A DNA stretch of 44,157 nt from Chitinophagales bacterium (GCA_947449695.1 CANFST010000021.1:1-44157); one strand, 5' to 3'; counted from the stretch's first letter, positions 32,574 through 39,941 are shown. Notes: generated from the letters alone by a model not told the origin. A program made the numbers and translations.

Positions 32574-33347
32574 ATGAAAAAAATAATTTTAGTTGCTGTT
32601 ATTAGTTTGATAGGGTTGCAATGTTTTAGCCAATCTAGCGATTCAGTTAATTTGCAAAAAGTAAATTTTGGATTATTAATGCCAATGAGTTTTAATAATT
32701 CAGCTGTAGAAGAAAGTGGCTATACTTTTTTTGATAATGATAAAAGCTTTACTGATTTCCCTTGGACTTTATATTTAAGATTTCAAACAAAAAAGCTAAA
32801 TTATTACCCATTTTTATCAGCTAGCTTTTCAAAAAATACTTTCCTATTGAATAATTTGAAAGGTGATTTTTTACCCGAAGGAGCCGATCTTTATTTGCCA
32901 TATAAAACAGTGGGAAATGGTTGGACTCTTGGGTATTCTTCTAATTCTTATTTAAGAAACACGTCAGATTATTCACAAAGTCAATTTGCTTTCGGCTCTT
33001 TATTTACACATGATATTGGAAGTGGGTTTGAGTTGGGGTTAGGCATTGCTGCACAGGTTATTCACTATAAAATTACTGACTATCAAGCCTATGATGAATA
33101 TGACTGGGCTTATTCAACTTCTGATTCCAAATATGATGTTTATAGTTATACCAGTACTACAGATTTTGCAAATGATAATCCCAAAATTGATAAAACGATA
33201 ATTAAGCCATACTTGCCTTTATGCTTGATTTATAGAAATGCACCTGGTTATGGAGCAATAGGAGGGATACTTACTGTAAATATCATTACACCAACGCCAA
33301 GCGCAATGATTGGATTTTTATTTGATTTACAAATAAGTAAAAAATAA
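32574..33347 (+). CDS. Secreted outer-membrane-like protein (moron)
   Basis: A 257-residue protein with a signal peptide (MKKIILVAVISLIGLQCFS, cleavage probably before QSSD). The mature part has alternating hydrophobic and aromatic strands with many Tyr, Phe, Gly and Ser and ends in a strand-like FLFDLQISKK, as in small outer-membrane beta-barrels. It has its own promoter and a terminator upstream, so it is an independent unit between DUF932 and the cargo gene. A surface change in lysogens, such as receptor masking, is one possibility. Confidence 0.7.
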   Translation: MKKIILVAVISLIGLQCFSQSSDSVNLQKVNFGLLMPMSFNNSAVEESGYTFFDNDKSFTDFPWTLYLRFQTKKLNYYPFLSASFSKNTFLLNNLKGDFLPEGADLYLPYKTVGNGWTLGYSSNSYLRNTSDYSQSQFAFGSLFTHDIGSGFELGLGIAAQVIHYKITDYQAYDEYDWAYSTSDSKYDVYSYTSTTDFANDNPKIDKTIIKPYLPLCLIYRNAPGYGAIGGILTVNIITPTPSAMIGFLFDLQISKK

Positions 33348-33348
33348 A

Positions 33349-33379
33349 TTTGCTTTTATATTTCGGGCAATTATATTTG
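33349..33379 (+). promoter_or_regulatory. Promoter of pseudoknot RNA copy 2
   Basis: TTTG (33349-33352), 19 bases, TATATTTG (33372-33379), with the predicted RNA start at the beginning of helix A. Its start overlaps the end of the preceding gene's stop region by nothing; the gap is short. Confidence 0.7.
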
Positions 33380-33382
33380 CAA

Positions 33383-33518
33383 TGTTTCGCAAACAACTGT
33401 AATTATAATGATTTACCAACTTCAAAATCTATTTTCAAAATCCGCCGTGCAATCCGTATCCAATCGGGTTAACCTTGTAACTTCATTGTTACAGTTGTTT
33501 GCGACCACGGCGGATTTT
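33383..33518 (+). ncRNA. Leader RNA with A-B-A'-B' pseudoknot, copy 2
   Basis: P1: TCGCAAACAACTGTAA (33387-33402) pairs perfectly with 33489-33504, and AATG (33407-33410) adds four pairs with CATT (33484-33487). P2: AAAATCCGCCGTG (33437-33449) pairs perfectly, 13 of 13, with CACGGCGGATTTT (33506-33518). One base separates A' and B'. P3: AATCCG (33451-33456) pairs with CGGGTT (33465-33470), same sequence as copy 1. ACTTCAAA before helix B (33419-33426) is also shared with copy 1 (18611-18618). A' is complementary over 11 bases to the start region 33544-33554. P2 followed by T-rich sequence could also act as an intrinsic terminator. Confidence 0.7.
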
Positions 33519-33540
33519 ATAATTTATATCTTACCTAAAA

Positions 33541-33816
33541 ATGTCGCAAACAACAGAAACAACCAAGCCAAGCAACCAAGACTTAAATACAGTTGCTGAT
33601 TTCATCAAGTGGTTTATCCAGCCACGATATTCTTGCATTCAAAATGAAGAATTTAAAGAAAAGCATATCGTTGATACTTTGAGTATTTATACTGAAATGC
33701 AAGATATTTTGCAAAATGAAATGATTACAATGGCTGATTTAACTACCTACTTAATTCAACATGATTTTGAATTAAGCGAAACTTCATTATGGATATGCTG
33801 GGCGAAAACTAAATAA
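33541..33816 (+). CDS. Hypothetical cargo protein behind pseudoknot leader (91 aa)
   Basis: A small soluble protein of 91 residues. The N-terminal 15 residues are Thr, Gln, Lys-rich and look flexible. The rest is mostly helical with three tryptophans. It shows no obvious similarity to the gene behind copy 1 except a polar start beginning Met-Ser. The start region repeats the 5' end of the leader (TCGCAAACAAC at 33387 and 33544). It ends one base before the stop of the convergent integrase gene. It is likely expressed in the lysogen; role unknown. Confidence 0.65.
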   Translation: MSQTTETTKPSNQDLNTVADFIKWFIQPRYSCIQNEEFKEKHIVDTLSIYTEMQDILQNEMITMADLTTYLIQHDFELSETSLWICWAKTK

Positions 33817-34992
33817 TCAAATAGAGTTCAATCTATCCATCACTTTTATTGCTTCAGTTTTATCTTCGAGCAACACATGAGCATATTTCATAGTGGTTTT
33901 AATATCGGCATGTGTTGCAAGTTCTTTTGTAATTAATGGAGAGGTATTCAGCTTTAATAGTGTGGTAATAAATGTATGACGTGATGAATGGAATTTTAAT
34001 TCTTTCCCCAACTTACACTTTACACACATTTGTTTGATATGCTTTCGAATAGTTGGCTGTGCTACATAAGGGAAGTTGAACTCCTTTAATTTTTGATATA
34101 GAAATACTGCACCTTCACTTAATGGAATTGAAAATTCTTTTTCCTTACCCAATTGTTGTTTTTTAGGCTTAAAATTCAGAACATTATTTTGCATATTGAA
34201 TGTACCAATCCTAGTAACATCACTTATTCTTAAGCCAGTATGGCAACTAAACAAATAATAATTCAGTGCTACTAAGTAGGAATTATGATAATTATAATTT
34301 TCTAAAGATTCCATGAAGTGATCAATAACCAACTGAAGCTCCCTGATAGATAAAAATTCAATTTTTCTTTCAACCCAATTTGTTCCCAAATCTTCAAACG
34401 GATTAGTATTCAGCTTTACTCCAGTTTGTTTTTGAATTAATTTCCAGTAGGTCCTCACATTTTTAACAATGCTATGGATATAATTTTCAGAATACTTTTT
34501 GCGATATAATTTTTCAATTAACTGTATCATCATTGGCTGCGTAATATCAGCAACTTCAAGTTTCTTGAAATACTTACGAAGTATTTTAGCTGTGTTTAAA
34601 TGTACAGTTCGAGAGCTAGGCTTTAGTTTTATTCTAGTTTTTGCCTGTTGCTCCATATAATCAATAAAATCACCCGAAATATTTTGAATTTCAATTCTCT
34701 TATTAAATAATGAAACTGATAGTTTTATTTTCTCTAAATTAGCATCAGAAGCAATTTTATCAACTAATGATTTGAAATTGTTCAGCGTAGAATTTATTTC
34801 ATGCTGTGATTGACTGGTTGATTTTACTAGTTTTATTTTTTCATCCCAATCTTTTTCATCAATAAAAAAACCTGAATGCTTTTTTATTCTTTCTCCATTA
34901 ATAGAAAGATTAAAATAAATTGGCTGTAAGCCAGTAGTACGGCTTTTGGAATCAGTACGCAAATAAATTTTACAACGAATTCGATTAAACAT
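33817..34992 (-). CDS. int: Phage integrase, tyrosine recombinase
   Basis: A 391-residue recombinase of the Bacteroidota type: an N-terminal arm-binding domain (about 1-110), a SAM-like core-binding domain (about 105-205) and a C-terminal catalytic domain. Catalytic residues seen in order are Arg in TGLRISD (255), His and Arg in HSSRH (335, 338), His in ATHAD (361) and nucleophile Tyr in MKYAHV (370). It inserts the phage at attB. I use ATG 34992; the longer frame to 35058 would run through the repeat TTGGGACA. It ends at the stop of the convergent cargo gene. Confidence 0.9.
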   Translation of the reverse strand: MFNRIRCKIYLRTDSKSRTTGLQPIYFNLSINGERIKKHSGFFIDEKDWDEKIKLVKSTSQSQHEINSTLNNFKSLVDKIASDANLEKIKLSVSLFNKRIEIQNISGDFIDYMEQQAKTRIKLKPSSRTVHLNTAKILRKYFKKLEVADITQPMMIQLIEKLYRKKYSENYIHSIVKNVRTYWKLIQKQTGVKLNTNPFEDLGTNWVERKIEFLSIRELQLVIDHFMESLENYNYHNSYLVALNYYLFSCHTGLRISDVTRIGTFNMQNNVLNFKPKKQQLGKEKEFSIPLSEGAVFLYQKLKEFNFPYVAQPTIRKHIKQMCVKCKLGKELKFHSSRHTFITTLLKLNTSPLITKELATHADIKTTMKYAHVLLEDKTEAIKVMDRLNSI

Positions 34993-35391
34993 ATCGACCT
35001 CCTTGCGTATTACACTGTTGGGACAAACTTCGGGACGATTTCCTAGAATGAGCATCATGGGACAGTAGTTGGGACTGTTTTTTTGTTAAGAAATAAATTC
35101 TTAACCATGACTGAAAGCTGTGGTGGGCTTGATTTAGCGTAATAAAAGTACAAGTAGGTAAATCTTGTACTTTTATTATTGGTTGTCCGACTAGATTTTT
35201 GATTAATTTTTCAAACGCTGACTGCATATAGGCTTTAGATTTTTATTTTATTTTTTGGGACAGTTTTGGGACAAAATGCAACAATTTCCGTATTGCGGAA
35301 ATTTGTCTATTAAATACAACAGGTTATTTTGCATTGTGATAATTTATAAATAATTGATTTGTATTGTTTTCTTTCTTTGGTTTGCGGTATG
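34993..35391. other. Integrase upstream region with repeats, candidate attP
   Basis: TTGGGACA or close variants occur at 35018-35025, about 35031 (CGGGACG), about 35058, about 35069, 35255-35262 and 35266-35273, grouped in pairs as integrase arm sites often are. There are also three perfect inverted repeats: GTTAAGAA/TTCTTAAC (35085-35105), a 15-bp stem at 35140-35154 with 35164-35178, which resembles a bidirectional terminator, and AATTTCCG/CGGAAATT (about 35284-35305). I found no clear core site or tRNA fragment. No gene is supported. Confidence 0.55.
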
Positions 35392-35778
35392 CTATGCGGA
35401 TTTTGCTTTCCGGTTTCCTTTAAGACTGGCAATCATTTCTTTTTGCAACTCAATTGTGTATTCTAAGTCGGCTATACGCTTGTCTTTTGCGTTGCCATAT
35501 TCTACGGGAGGCTCTGATAATATATTATTACTTGCCATTTTCCCATCTAAAAACATTGGTTCACTTGGATTGAATAAGTAATTAATATTCATCTTGAAAT
35601 TATCATGGAAGTACTTTATCGTTTCATTAGATGGAGGCCTACTACCTGTAAACACACTACTTATATACTGCCTAGTATAAGTTAGTTTATTCGCCAATTC
35701 AGTTTGCGAAGGCAACTGATCACTTTGTTTTATTTTTTGGACAACACTAACAAAACGCTTACTGATAGCATCATTCAT
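35392..35778 (-). CDS. Lysogeny repressor, HTH family
   Basis: A 128-residue protein with an XRE-type helix-turn-helix at about residues 18-60: the segment PSQTELANKLTYTRQYISSVFTGSRPPS is the typical recognition pattern. A short C-terminal coiled coil (about residues 95-120) may allow dimerisation. There is no protease-type cleavage domain. It faces the Cro-like gene across a divergent control region with palindromes. ATG 35778 is chosen, as the longer frame from 35832 would run over the putative operator. Confidence 0.8.
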   Translation of the reverse strand: MNDAISKRFVSVVQKIKQSDQLPSQTELANKLTYTRQYISSVFTGSRPPSNETIKYFHDNFKMNINYLFNPSEPMFLDGKMASNNILSEPPVEYGNAKDKRIADLEYTIELQKEMIASLKGNRKAKSA

Positions 35779-35818
35779 ATGTGGATAATTTTGTTGATAA
35801 ATATTGTAAAGCAAATGC

Positions 35819-35855
35819 TTGACTTTTGTCAACTCATTGCTTTACATTTGCAATG
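35819..35855. promoter_or_regulatory. Lysis-lysogeny control region with palindromic operators
   Basis: On the plus strand, TTG (35819-35821), 21 bases, TACATTTG (35843-35850) is a promoter for the Cro-like gene. Two palindromes overlap it: TTGAC-TTTT-GTCAA (35819-35832) covers the -33 site, and CATTGC-N9-GCAATG (35835-35855) covers the -7 site. Binding of a repressor here would block this promoter. The minus-strand promoter is not obvious. Confidence 0.7.
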
Positions 35856-35887
35856 TCAATTAATGCAATTTAATACATTTTAATCAC

Positions 35888-36112
35888 ATGGCAAAATCAG
35901 TAAAAAAACTTAAATCACTAAGTGAGATTAAGCGCAAGGCTTACAGAGGGCTTAGGGTTGATATTGCGAAGCAAACTGGTCTAAGTAAGTATGATGTAAA
36001 TAATGTTTTCTCGGGAAGAAGCAAAAATCCAATTTATGTAACCAAAGTTCGTAAAGCAGGTGGTTTACTTTTAGCGAAACACCAAGCAGAACTTGAAAAT
36101 ATTCAATCATGA
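35888..36112 (+). CDS. Cro-like HTH protein
   Basis: A 74-residue basic protein with a helix-turn-helix at about residues 20-50 (LRVDIAKQTGLSKYDVNNVFSG). It is divergent from the repressor, behind the promoter at 35819, and is the first gene of the early operon. It likely competes with the repressor. It overlaps the next gene by four bases. Confidence 0.75.
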   Translation: MAKSVKKLKSLSEIKRKAYRGLRVDIAKQTGLSKYDVNNVFSGRSKNPIYVTKVRKAGGLLLAKHQAELENIQS

Positions 36113-36342
36113 AATCAATCACCGCATACTACACAGGGTTGAACCCAATGCAAGCTGCAATATTAACTAAAGCAATTGATGATGCTGCTGCACAAATTAA
36201 AGATTGTGAATGCACTATTCGCCCGTTGGTGGAAGTGAGAGAAACACATATTGATACCACTGAAACAGATTTGACGATGGAAGAATTGAAGGATTGGAAT
36301 ATTCACTTAAAAAGAATTAGCCGTGCAGCAAGTTTCTCTTAA
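36109..36342 (+). CDS. Hypothetical early protein (77 aa)
   Basis: A small soluble protein, Thr and Ala rich, with a likely helix at the C-terminus. It overlaps the Cro-like gene by four bases and the next gene by 20. It is not recognised. Such small genes directly after cro often modify host functions or replication, which is inference. Confidence 0.6.
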   Translation: MKSITAYYTGLNPMQAAILTKAIDDAAAQIKDCECTIRPLVEVRETHIDTTETDLTMEELKDWNIHLKRISRAASFS

Positions 36343-36580
36343 ATATAGTATTAAGAAGTGGGTGAAGCATAAGGCTCATGTCATTTATAAAGGGCATGGC
36401 TATGAGGAGAAGAAGGCAGTTTATGAATATGTGAAAACGCATTTAGAAATGACTGATTACAGCCTGAAGATGTTTAAAAATATGGCTGATAAGCTTTGGC
36501 AAATTTTACCACATGAAAGCAACCCAAGTTATTTGAATCAAAAAAAACAATTAGAAGAAATTTTAAACGCAATACCATGA
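36323..36580 (+). CDS. Hypothetical early protein (85 aa), GTG start
   Basis: A small basic, Lys/Tyr-rich, mostly helical protein. It starts at GTG 36323 inside the previous gene and overlaps the next gene by four bases. The basic character would fit nucleic-acid binding. No motif is visible. Confidence 0.55.
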   Translation: MQQVSLKYSIKKWVKHKAHVIYKGHGYEEKKAVYEYVKTHLEMTDYSLKMFKNMADKLWQILPHESNPSYLNQKKQLEEILNAIP

Positions 36581-36834
36581 ATACTCCCAGCAATGAACAA
36601 TTAGAATTTGAAGCAAAATATAATGAGTTTAATGATGCTTTTATATGTGCTGATAAAACTGCTAAAAAATCAATGTTCTGCTTCATGTCGGCGCAATCAG
36701 TTGAAGAAATGGCATTGTTCAGTGTCGAGTATAAAAAAGCTGTAGCCGACTGCGAAGAGCTTATAGATATGATGATTGAGAAATTTATTGGCACTGAGCC
36801 AGTGAAATTTATTCTTAAAAATAATAACCAATGA
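36577..36834 (+). CDS. Hypothetical early protein (85 aa)
   Basis: An acidic, helical protein with three cysteines. It overlaps the previous gene by four bases and ends just before the structured non-coding region at 36843. It is the last gene of the first early operon. Not recognised. Confidence 0.55.
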   Translation: MNTPSNEQLEFEAKYNEFNDAFICADKTAKKSMFCFMSAQSVEEMALFSVEYKKAVADCEELIDMMIEKFIGTEPVKFILKNNNQ

Positions 36835-36842
36835 CTATAGCT

Positions 36843-37108
36843 GTGGTGGCCATAGAGTTAGGTTAAAAATTGAAAATGTCAGGAGGGATTTTTGGGAAAT
36901 AGGTAGCCCAGGTTTTGCCCTCCTGCTTTTCAAAATAAATGTAAATGTTCTACTCACTGAATTCGTAAGCAGTGAGCCAATTATAAGTTGGTGCGGTGGT
37001 TGGGAAATAACCGCACATGGTGGAGGTGTTACGATGAGGTAAGTAACATCGGTTTGGCATAGCCTATCCGATATGGTTCGATTCCTGCTGCCACTACAAA
37101 TAGGCTAT
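36843..37108 (+). ncRNA. Candidate structured RNA with several hairpins
   Basis: No gene fits. Five local stems can be drawn: CAGGAGGG (36880) with CCCTCCTG (36918); CTCACTG (36953) with CAGTGAG (36970); GTGCGGT (36991) with ACCGCAC (37010); GGTGTTAC (37025) with GTAACATC (37043), one G-T; ATAGCCTAT (37059) with ATAGGCTAT (37100). Ends may close by GTGGTGGC (36843) with GCCACTAC (37090), one G-T pair, crossing the last stem. A T-loop-like GGTTCGATTCC (37075) lies near the end, but no tRNA or tmRNA with proper arms results. It could be a phage RNA of a new type, or a relic. Confidence 0.45.
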
Positions 37109-37189
37109 ATCTATTTAGCCACTTAGTGACAATGGTGAAGGGTTGCTACCAACATATAAATGCAGCCCACTTTTTTAAAACTAAATATC

Positions 37190-37270
37190 ATGAAAGAAAA
37201 ATTTGAACACTTACTGGTTGCCATTGGCATTACAATAGTTGCTTTTGCCTTTATGTGGCTAGTTTTTTAA
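37190..37270 (+). CDS. Small membrane peptide (26 aa)
   Basis: ATG at 37190 opens a 26-residue peptide, MKEKFEHLL followed by a single hydrophobic helix, AIGITIVAFAFMWLVF, ending with TAA. The start has the A-rich context of other genes. Such single-helix peptides occur in phage early regions and may alter host membrane proteins; no function is visible. Confidence 0.5.
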   Translation: MKEKFEHLLVAIGITIVAFAFMWLVF

Positions 37271-37465
37271 CAGAATTGAAGCCGTAAGTCGAACGGCAAC
37301 ATTGACCAAGCGCCGAAAGAACTGCAAATATGTGGGTGAACAAGTAGAGTGATTGCTGCCACAATCATTTGTAGATGAAACTTCGAACTTCCCAAAGCAG
37401 GAAGCCACGAATAGCCGCAGTTTTTTTTAACAAGTATTTTATAACAATTAAACACATAAAAAATC
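37271..37465. other. Non-coding stretch with small hairpins
   Basis: Contains GCCGT (about 37281) with ACGGC, CTTCC (about 37387) with GGAAG, and AACTGC (about 37319) with GCAGTT (about 37417), followed by T8. A minus-strand frame of 66 residues is present but looks like chance. The T run after GCCGCAG (about 37413) could be a terminator-like end of an RNA beginning near 37271. No gene is supported. Confidence 0.4.
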
Positions 37466-37747
37466 ATGGATTACAACATTTTAGAAACTCGAATTGAGTT
37501 TCAAGAAAACAAAATTTATAAGGTGATTGTGCTAGTTGATTGCACAGGTTCATCAAGTAAGCCTTATAGTGATGTGAGGGCAATTTATGCCACAACTGAA
37601 CGACATGGAGGTTATATGAACATTCCTAATGGTGCTGAACTCAACGCCGAATTGCTTCAGGAAGTTGCAGCTGCTGGTATGGAAGCAATGGGTAGAGATG
37701 AAATTTTCCCTGACTGGAAAAAGAAATTAAGAATCCTAAACTCCTAA
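37466..37747 (+). CDS. Hypothetical protein (93 aa)
   Basis: A soluble 93-residue protein. The N-terminal part has a VIVLVDCTGSSS run, the rest is acidic with aromatic residues. The ATG lies behind an A-rich leader. It is five bases upstream of the next gene, so they are co-transcribed. Not recognised. Confidence 0.6.
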   Translation: MDYNILETRIEFQENKIYKVIVLVDCTGSSSKPYSDVRAIYATTERHGGYMNIPNGAELNAELLQEVAAAGMEAMGRDEIFPDWKKKLRILNS

Positions 37748-37751
37748 TCCT

Positions 37752-38030
37752 ATGACACAGCAAGAATATAATTCAATCGTGGCGCAATTTAATTTAAAAC
37801 AGGTTCTAAGTAAGCCGATTCAGTTTAAGATTTTCAAGTCATCAGCTAATACAATTCAATTGAACATTCTTTTTTTTGAATTTATAAAAGGCACTGTAGT
37901 AGTTTATGTTATCCATTACATGGATCCGGGCGACATGAATACTTTATATAGAAATGCGCTTGAATTCAAGCACTTTGATACAGCTAATGATTTACTGACG
38001 TTCATCACTTTAATCAACTTTCAAAACTAA
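37752..38030 (+). CDS. Hypothetical protein (92 aa)
   Basis: A soluble protein with alternating hydrophobic residues that suggest a small alpha/beta fold. It follows the gene at 37466 by four bases and is followed five bases later by a small zinc-ribbon gene at 38035. Not recognised. Confidence 0.6.
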   Translation: MTQQEYNSIVAQFNLKQVLSKPIQFKIFKSSANTIQLNILFFEFIKGTVVVYVIHYMDPGDMNTLYRNALEFKHFDTANDLLTFITLINFQN

Positions 38031-38034
38031 GACT

Positions 38035-38184
38035 ATGCCTAGTATAATGCTTTCAATAAAATGCCCTCACTGCAAAACTTGCACTTCTAAGCCACCAAAA
38101 CTATTAACGAATGGCCGAGATAAAATTCAATGTACGAATTGCAGAAAGTACAGCTATATACGTGATTGGAAGGTTGGCTCATAA
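38035..38184 (+). CDS. Small zinc-ribbon protein (49 aa)
   Basis: A 49-residue protein. Two cysteine pairs, CPHC (Cys10, Cys13) and CTNC (Cys34, Cys37), separated by about 20 residues, form the classic zinc ribbon; Cys16 adds a further thiol. The C-terminus is basic and aromatic. It probably binds nucleic acid or a host transcription factor. It lies in the early operon between the genes at 37752 and 38216. Confidence 0.65.
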   Translation: MPSIMLSIKCPHCKTCTSKPPKLLTNGRDKIQCTNCRKYSYIRDWKVGS

Positions 38185-38215
38185 TTATTTCAATAACAAT
38201 TTTAATTAAACACAA

Positions 38216-38611
38216 ATGAAAAAACGAATCTATATCTGCCATCCTTATGGCAATGATAATAATAACTTAAAAGCAGTTCAAGAAATTATCAGGACGCTTG
38301 CAAGCAATGAAGCTTTATTGCCGCTTTGCCCTTAGTATGCCTATACACAGGCATTCAACGATGGTGATCTTAAAGAACGACAAATAGGATTAGGCCTTGC
38401 CTTGCACAGTATTGACCGCCGAATGGTAGATGAGCTTTGGATTTATGGCACTCATATCAGCGAAGGAATGAAGCTTGAAATTGTAAAAGCCCAACGTTGC
38501 GGCATTCAGGTAGTGATTATGAGCCAGAATATTCTTCCTGGGGATTTGATTTCCTTATATAAAGAAAATGGATTGGTGGAGCCTAAAATTATTAAAGGAG
38601 TAATAGCATGA
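38216..38611 (+). pseudogene. DUF4406-like/nucleoside deoxyribosyltransferase-like gene with in-frame amber
   Basis: From ATG 38216 the frame encodes MKKRIYICHPYGNDNNN, an opening typical of DUF4406 and nucleoside 2-deoxyribosyltransferase-like proteins. After 39 codons an in-frame TAG at 38333-38335 falls in LPLCP*YAYTQAF, where the family usually has no break. The frame then continues without another stop to TGA at 38611, with conserved-looking segments RRMVDELWIYG and SEGMKLEIVKAQ. So one base change (for example from CAG) inactivated the gene, or it is read through. Other genes here use TAG as a true stop. A restart at a later codon could still yield the second half. Confidence 0.7.
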
Positions 38612-38676
38612 ACGGTTCTCGGCTTTATTTCAGTGCCGTATTTTAAAACTGAAATTCACAAATAAAAAATAAACTT

Positions 38677-39171
38677 ATGAATAGCGAAAACACTTCCAAT
38701 ACAAACCAAGCGCAGGCATTGAATAAAACCGATGTTATAACTGGTGCTTATAAAGATTTCACTTTAAAATCAATGAGCGATTTTGTTTTAATGCTTCGTA
38801 ACCGAACACTATCAGAATTAGTTAATGATTTTCCAAGAAACTTTAAAATGCCAATTTGGAATGGTAATCAATCAGAAATGGTAAAAGATATGTTAGCTAT
38901 TGATGCTATACAATGGAAACTTACAGGCGAATATGTAAAGTTTTTGAAAACTAGCATTATTGAAAATTTATTTGAAGGAGAAACTTCTTTATTTAAAGGA
39001 TTGAAAATAGTAGAAAAATACAAATGGGGTTTTAAATTAGAAATGTCATTTGAAGATTTTGAAGAAAGAGTTGATGTTATGTACGAAGATACTATTGAAG
39101 ATTTATTGACTTATTCAGTAAATTTTGATTGGGAATTAACCGATTTAGCAATTAAGCGCATTTTCGGATAG
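38677..39171 (+). CDS. Hypothetical protein (164 aa)
   Basis: A soluble protein with a polar Asn/Thr-rich N-terminus, then a mixed domain with Trp and Phe and an acidic C-terminal part. It has no motif I recognise. It ends with TAG just before the ATCAGTTATAACG where the cassette palindrome begins. It is the last gene before the cassette region. Confidence 0.6.
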   Translation: MNSENTSNTNQAQALNKTDVITGAYKDFTLKSMSDFVLMLRNRTLSELVNDFPRNFKMPIWNGNQSEMVKDMLAIDAIQWKLTGEYVKFLKTSIIENLFEGETSLFKGLKIVEKYKWGFKLEMSFEDFEERVDVMYEDTIEDLLTYSVNFDWELTDLAIKRIFG

Positions 39172-39181
39172 CATCAGTTAT

Positions 39182-39254
39182 AACGTTTGCAGCTAACCGA
39201 AGGCGGCCTATGCGGTTAGTTTGTTTGGCCGCTTTTGGTTAGGTGCTGTTAGGT
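39182..39254. repeat. Cassette-type palindrome before the methyltransferase gene
   Basis: Arms: GCAGCTAACC then GGCGGCC (39189-39208) against GGCCGC then GGTTA and GCTG (39227-39248), an imperfect hairpin about 60 bases long. The left end has AACG and the right end GTTAGGT (39248-39254), like an attC right site GTTRRRY. GTTAGGTGC (39238-39246) recurs inverted as GCACCTAAC at 39939-39947 after the gene. Confidence 0.55.
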
Positions 39255-39290
39255 GTCTGTATTTTTTTAAACTTTTAAAATTAGCGTGGA

Positions 39291-39929
39291 ATGAAAATAT
39301 TAATAGCTTGTGAATTTAGCGGAACTGTACGAGATACTTTTGCCGCACTTGGACACGATGTAACTTCGTGCGATTTAGAACCAACCGAGAAGCCTGGAAA
39401 GCATTACCAAGGTAGTGTGTTGGATATTATTAACGATGGGTGGGATTTAATGATAGCGCACCCCCCTTGCACTTACTTAACTGTAACAGGCAACAAATGG
39501 CTAAAAGACCAACCGGCAAGAAAAAGCGGTGCATTGGTTGGAGCAGAACGCAGAGCCGCAAGAGGTGAGGCTAAAGAGTTTTTTATGCTATTGGCAAATG
39601 CACCGATAGAACGAATTGCAATAGAAAACCCAATAGGAGCAATGAGTACTTTGTGGAGAAAGCCAGACCAAGTTATACAGCCGTGGCAATTCGGACACGA
39701 AGCCAGTAAAAGCACTTGCCTATGGCTAAAAAACTTGCCATTGTTGCTGCCTACAAACATTGTAAGCAAGGGGGAATTTGTGGAGTATAAAAGCGGTAAA
39801 AGGTGTACGAAGTGGTATGCTGATGCGGCAAAAGAAACGCCCGAAATGAGAGCTAAAATTCGTAACCGTACATTTCAAGGGATTGCGGATGCTATGGCGA
39901 ACCAGTGGGGAGGAATTTTAAAAGTTTAA
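39291..39929 (+). CDS. DNA cytosine methyltransferase-like protein
   Basis: A 212-residue protein with a methyltransferase-like core: an N-terminal cofactor motif, ACEFSGTVRDTF (residues 6-17), then an acidic CDLEP, the catalytic AHPPC motif (Pro-Pro-Cys, Cys60) and IENP (111-114), which correspond to motifs I, IV and VI of C5-methyltransferases. It is much shorter than normal cytosine methylases and has no clear target-recognition domain, as is common for phage variants. It may protect phage DNA against restriction. It lies in its own cassette-like unit (palindrome on the left, inverted end repeat at 39939). Confidence 0.75.
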   Translation: MKILIACEFSGTVRDTFAALGHDVTSCDLEPTEKPGKHYQGSVLDIINDGWDLMIAHPPCTYLTVTGNKWLKDQPARKSGALVGAERRAARGEAKEFFMLLANAPIERIAIENPIGAMSTLWRKPDQVIQPWQFGHEASKSTCLWLKNLPLLLPTNIVSKGEFVEYKSGKRCTKWYADAAKETPEMRAKIRNRTFQGIADAMANQWGGILKV

Positions 39930-39941
39930 AAAAATATTGCA

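Noticed and set aside
34985-35227. Minus-strand 80-residue frame upstream of the integrase
   Set aside because: It overlaps the integrase start and spans the repeats and inverted repeats of the candidate attP.
36843-37108. tmRNA or intron-containing tRNA
   Set aside because: The T-loop-like sequence lacks a proper T-stem, and no tag frame ending in Ala-Ala or D-arm is visible.
37267-37467. Minus-strand 66-residue frame
   Set aside because: It runs against all neighbours, lies over hairpins and has no initiation context.
38216-38611. Genome-wide amber recoding
   Set aside because: Several well-supported genes end in TAG and only one gene has an internal TAG. No clear suppressor tRNA was found.
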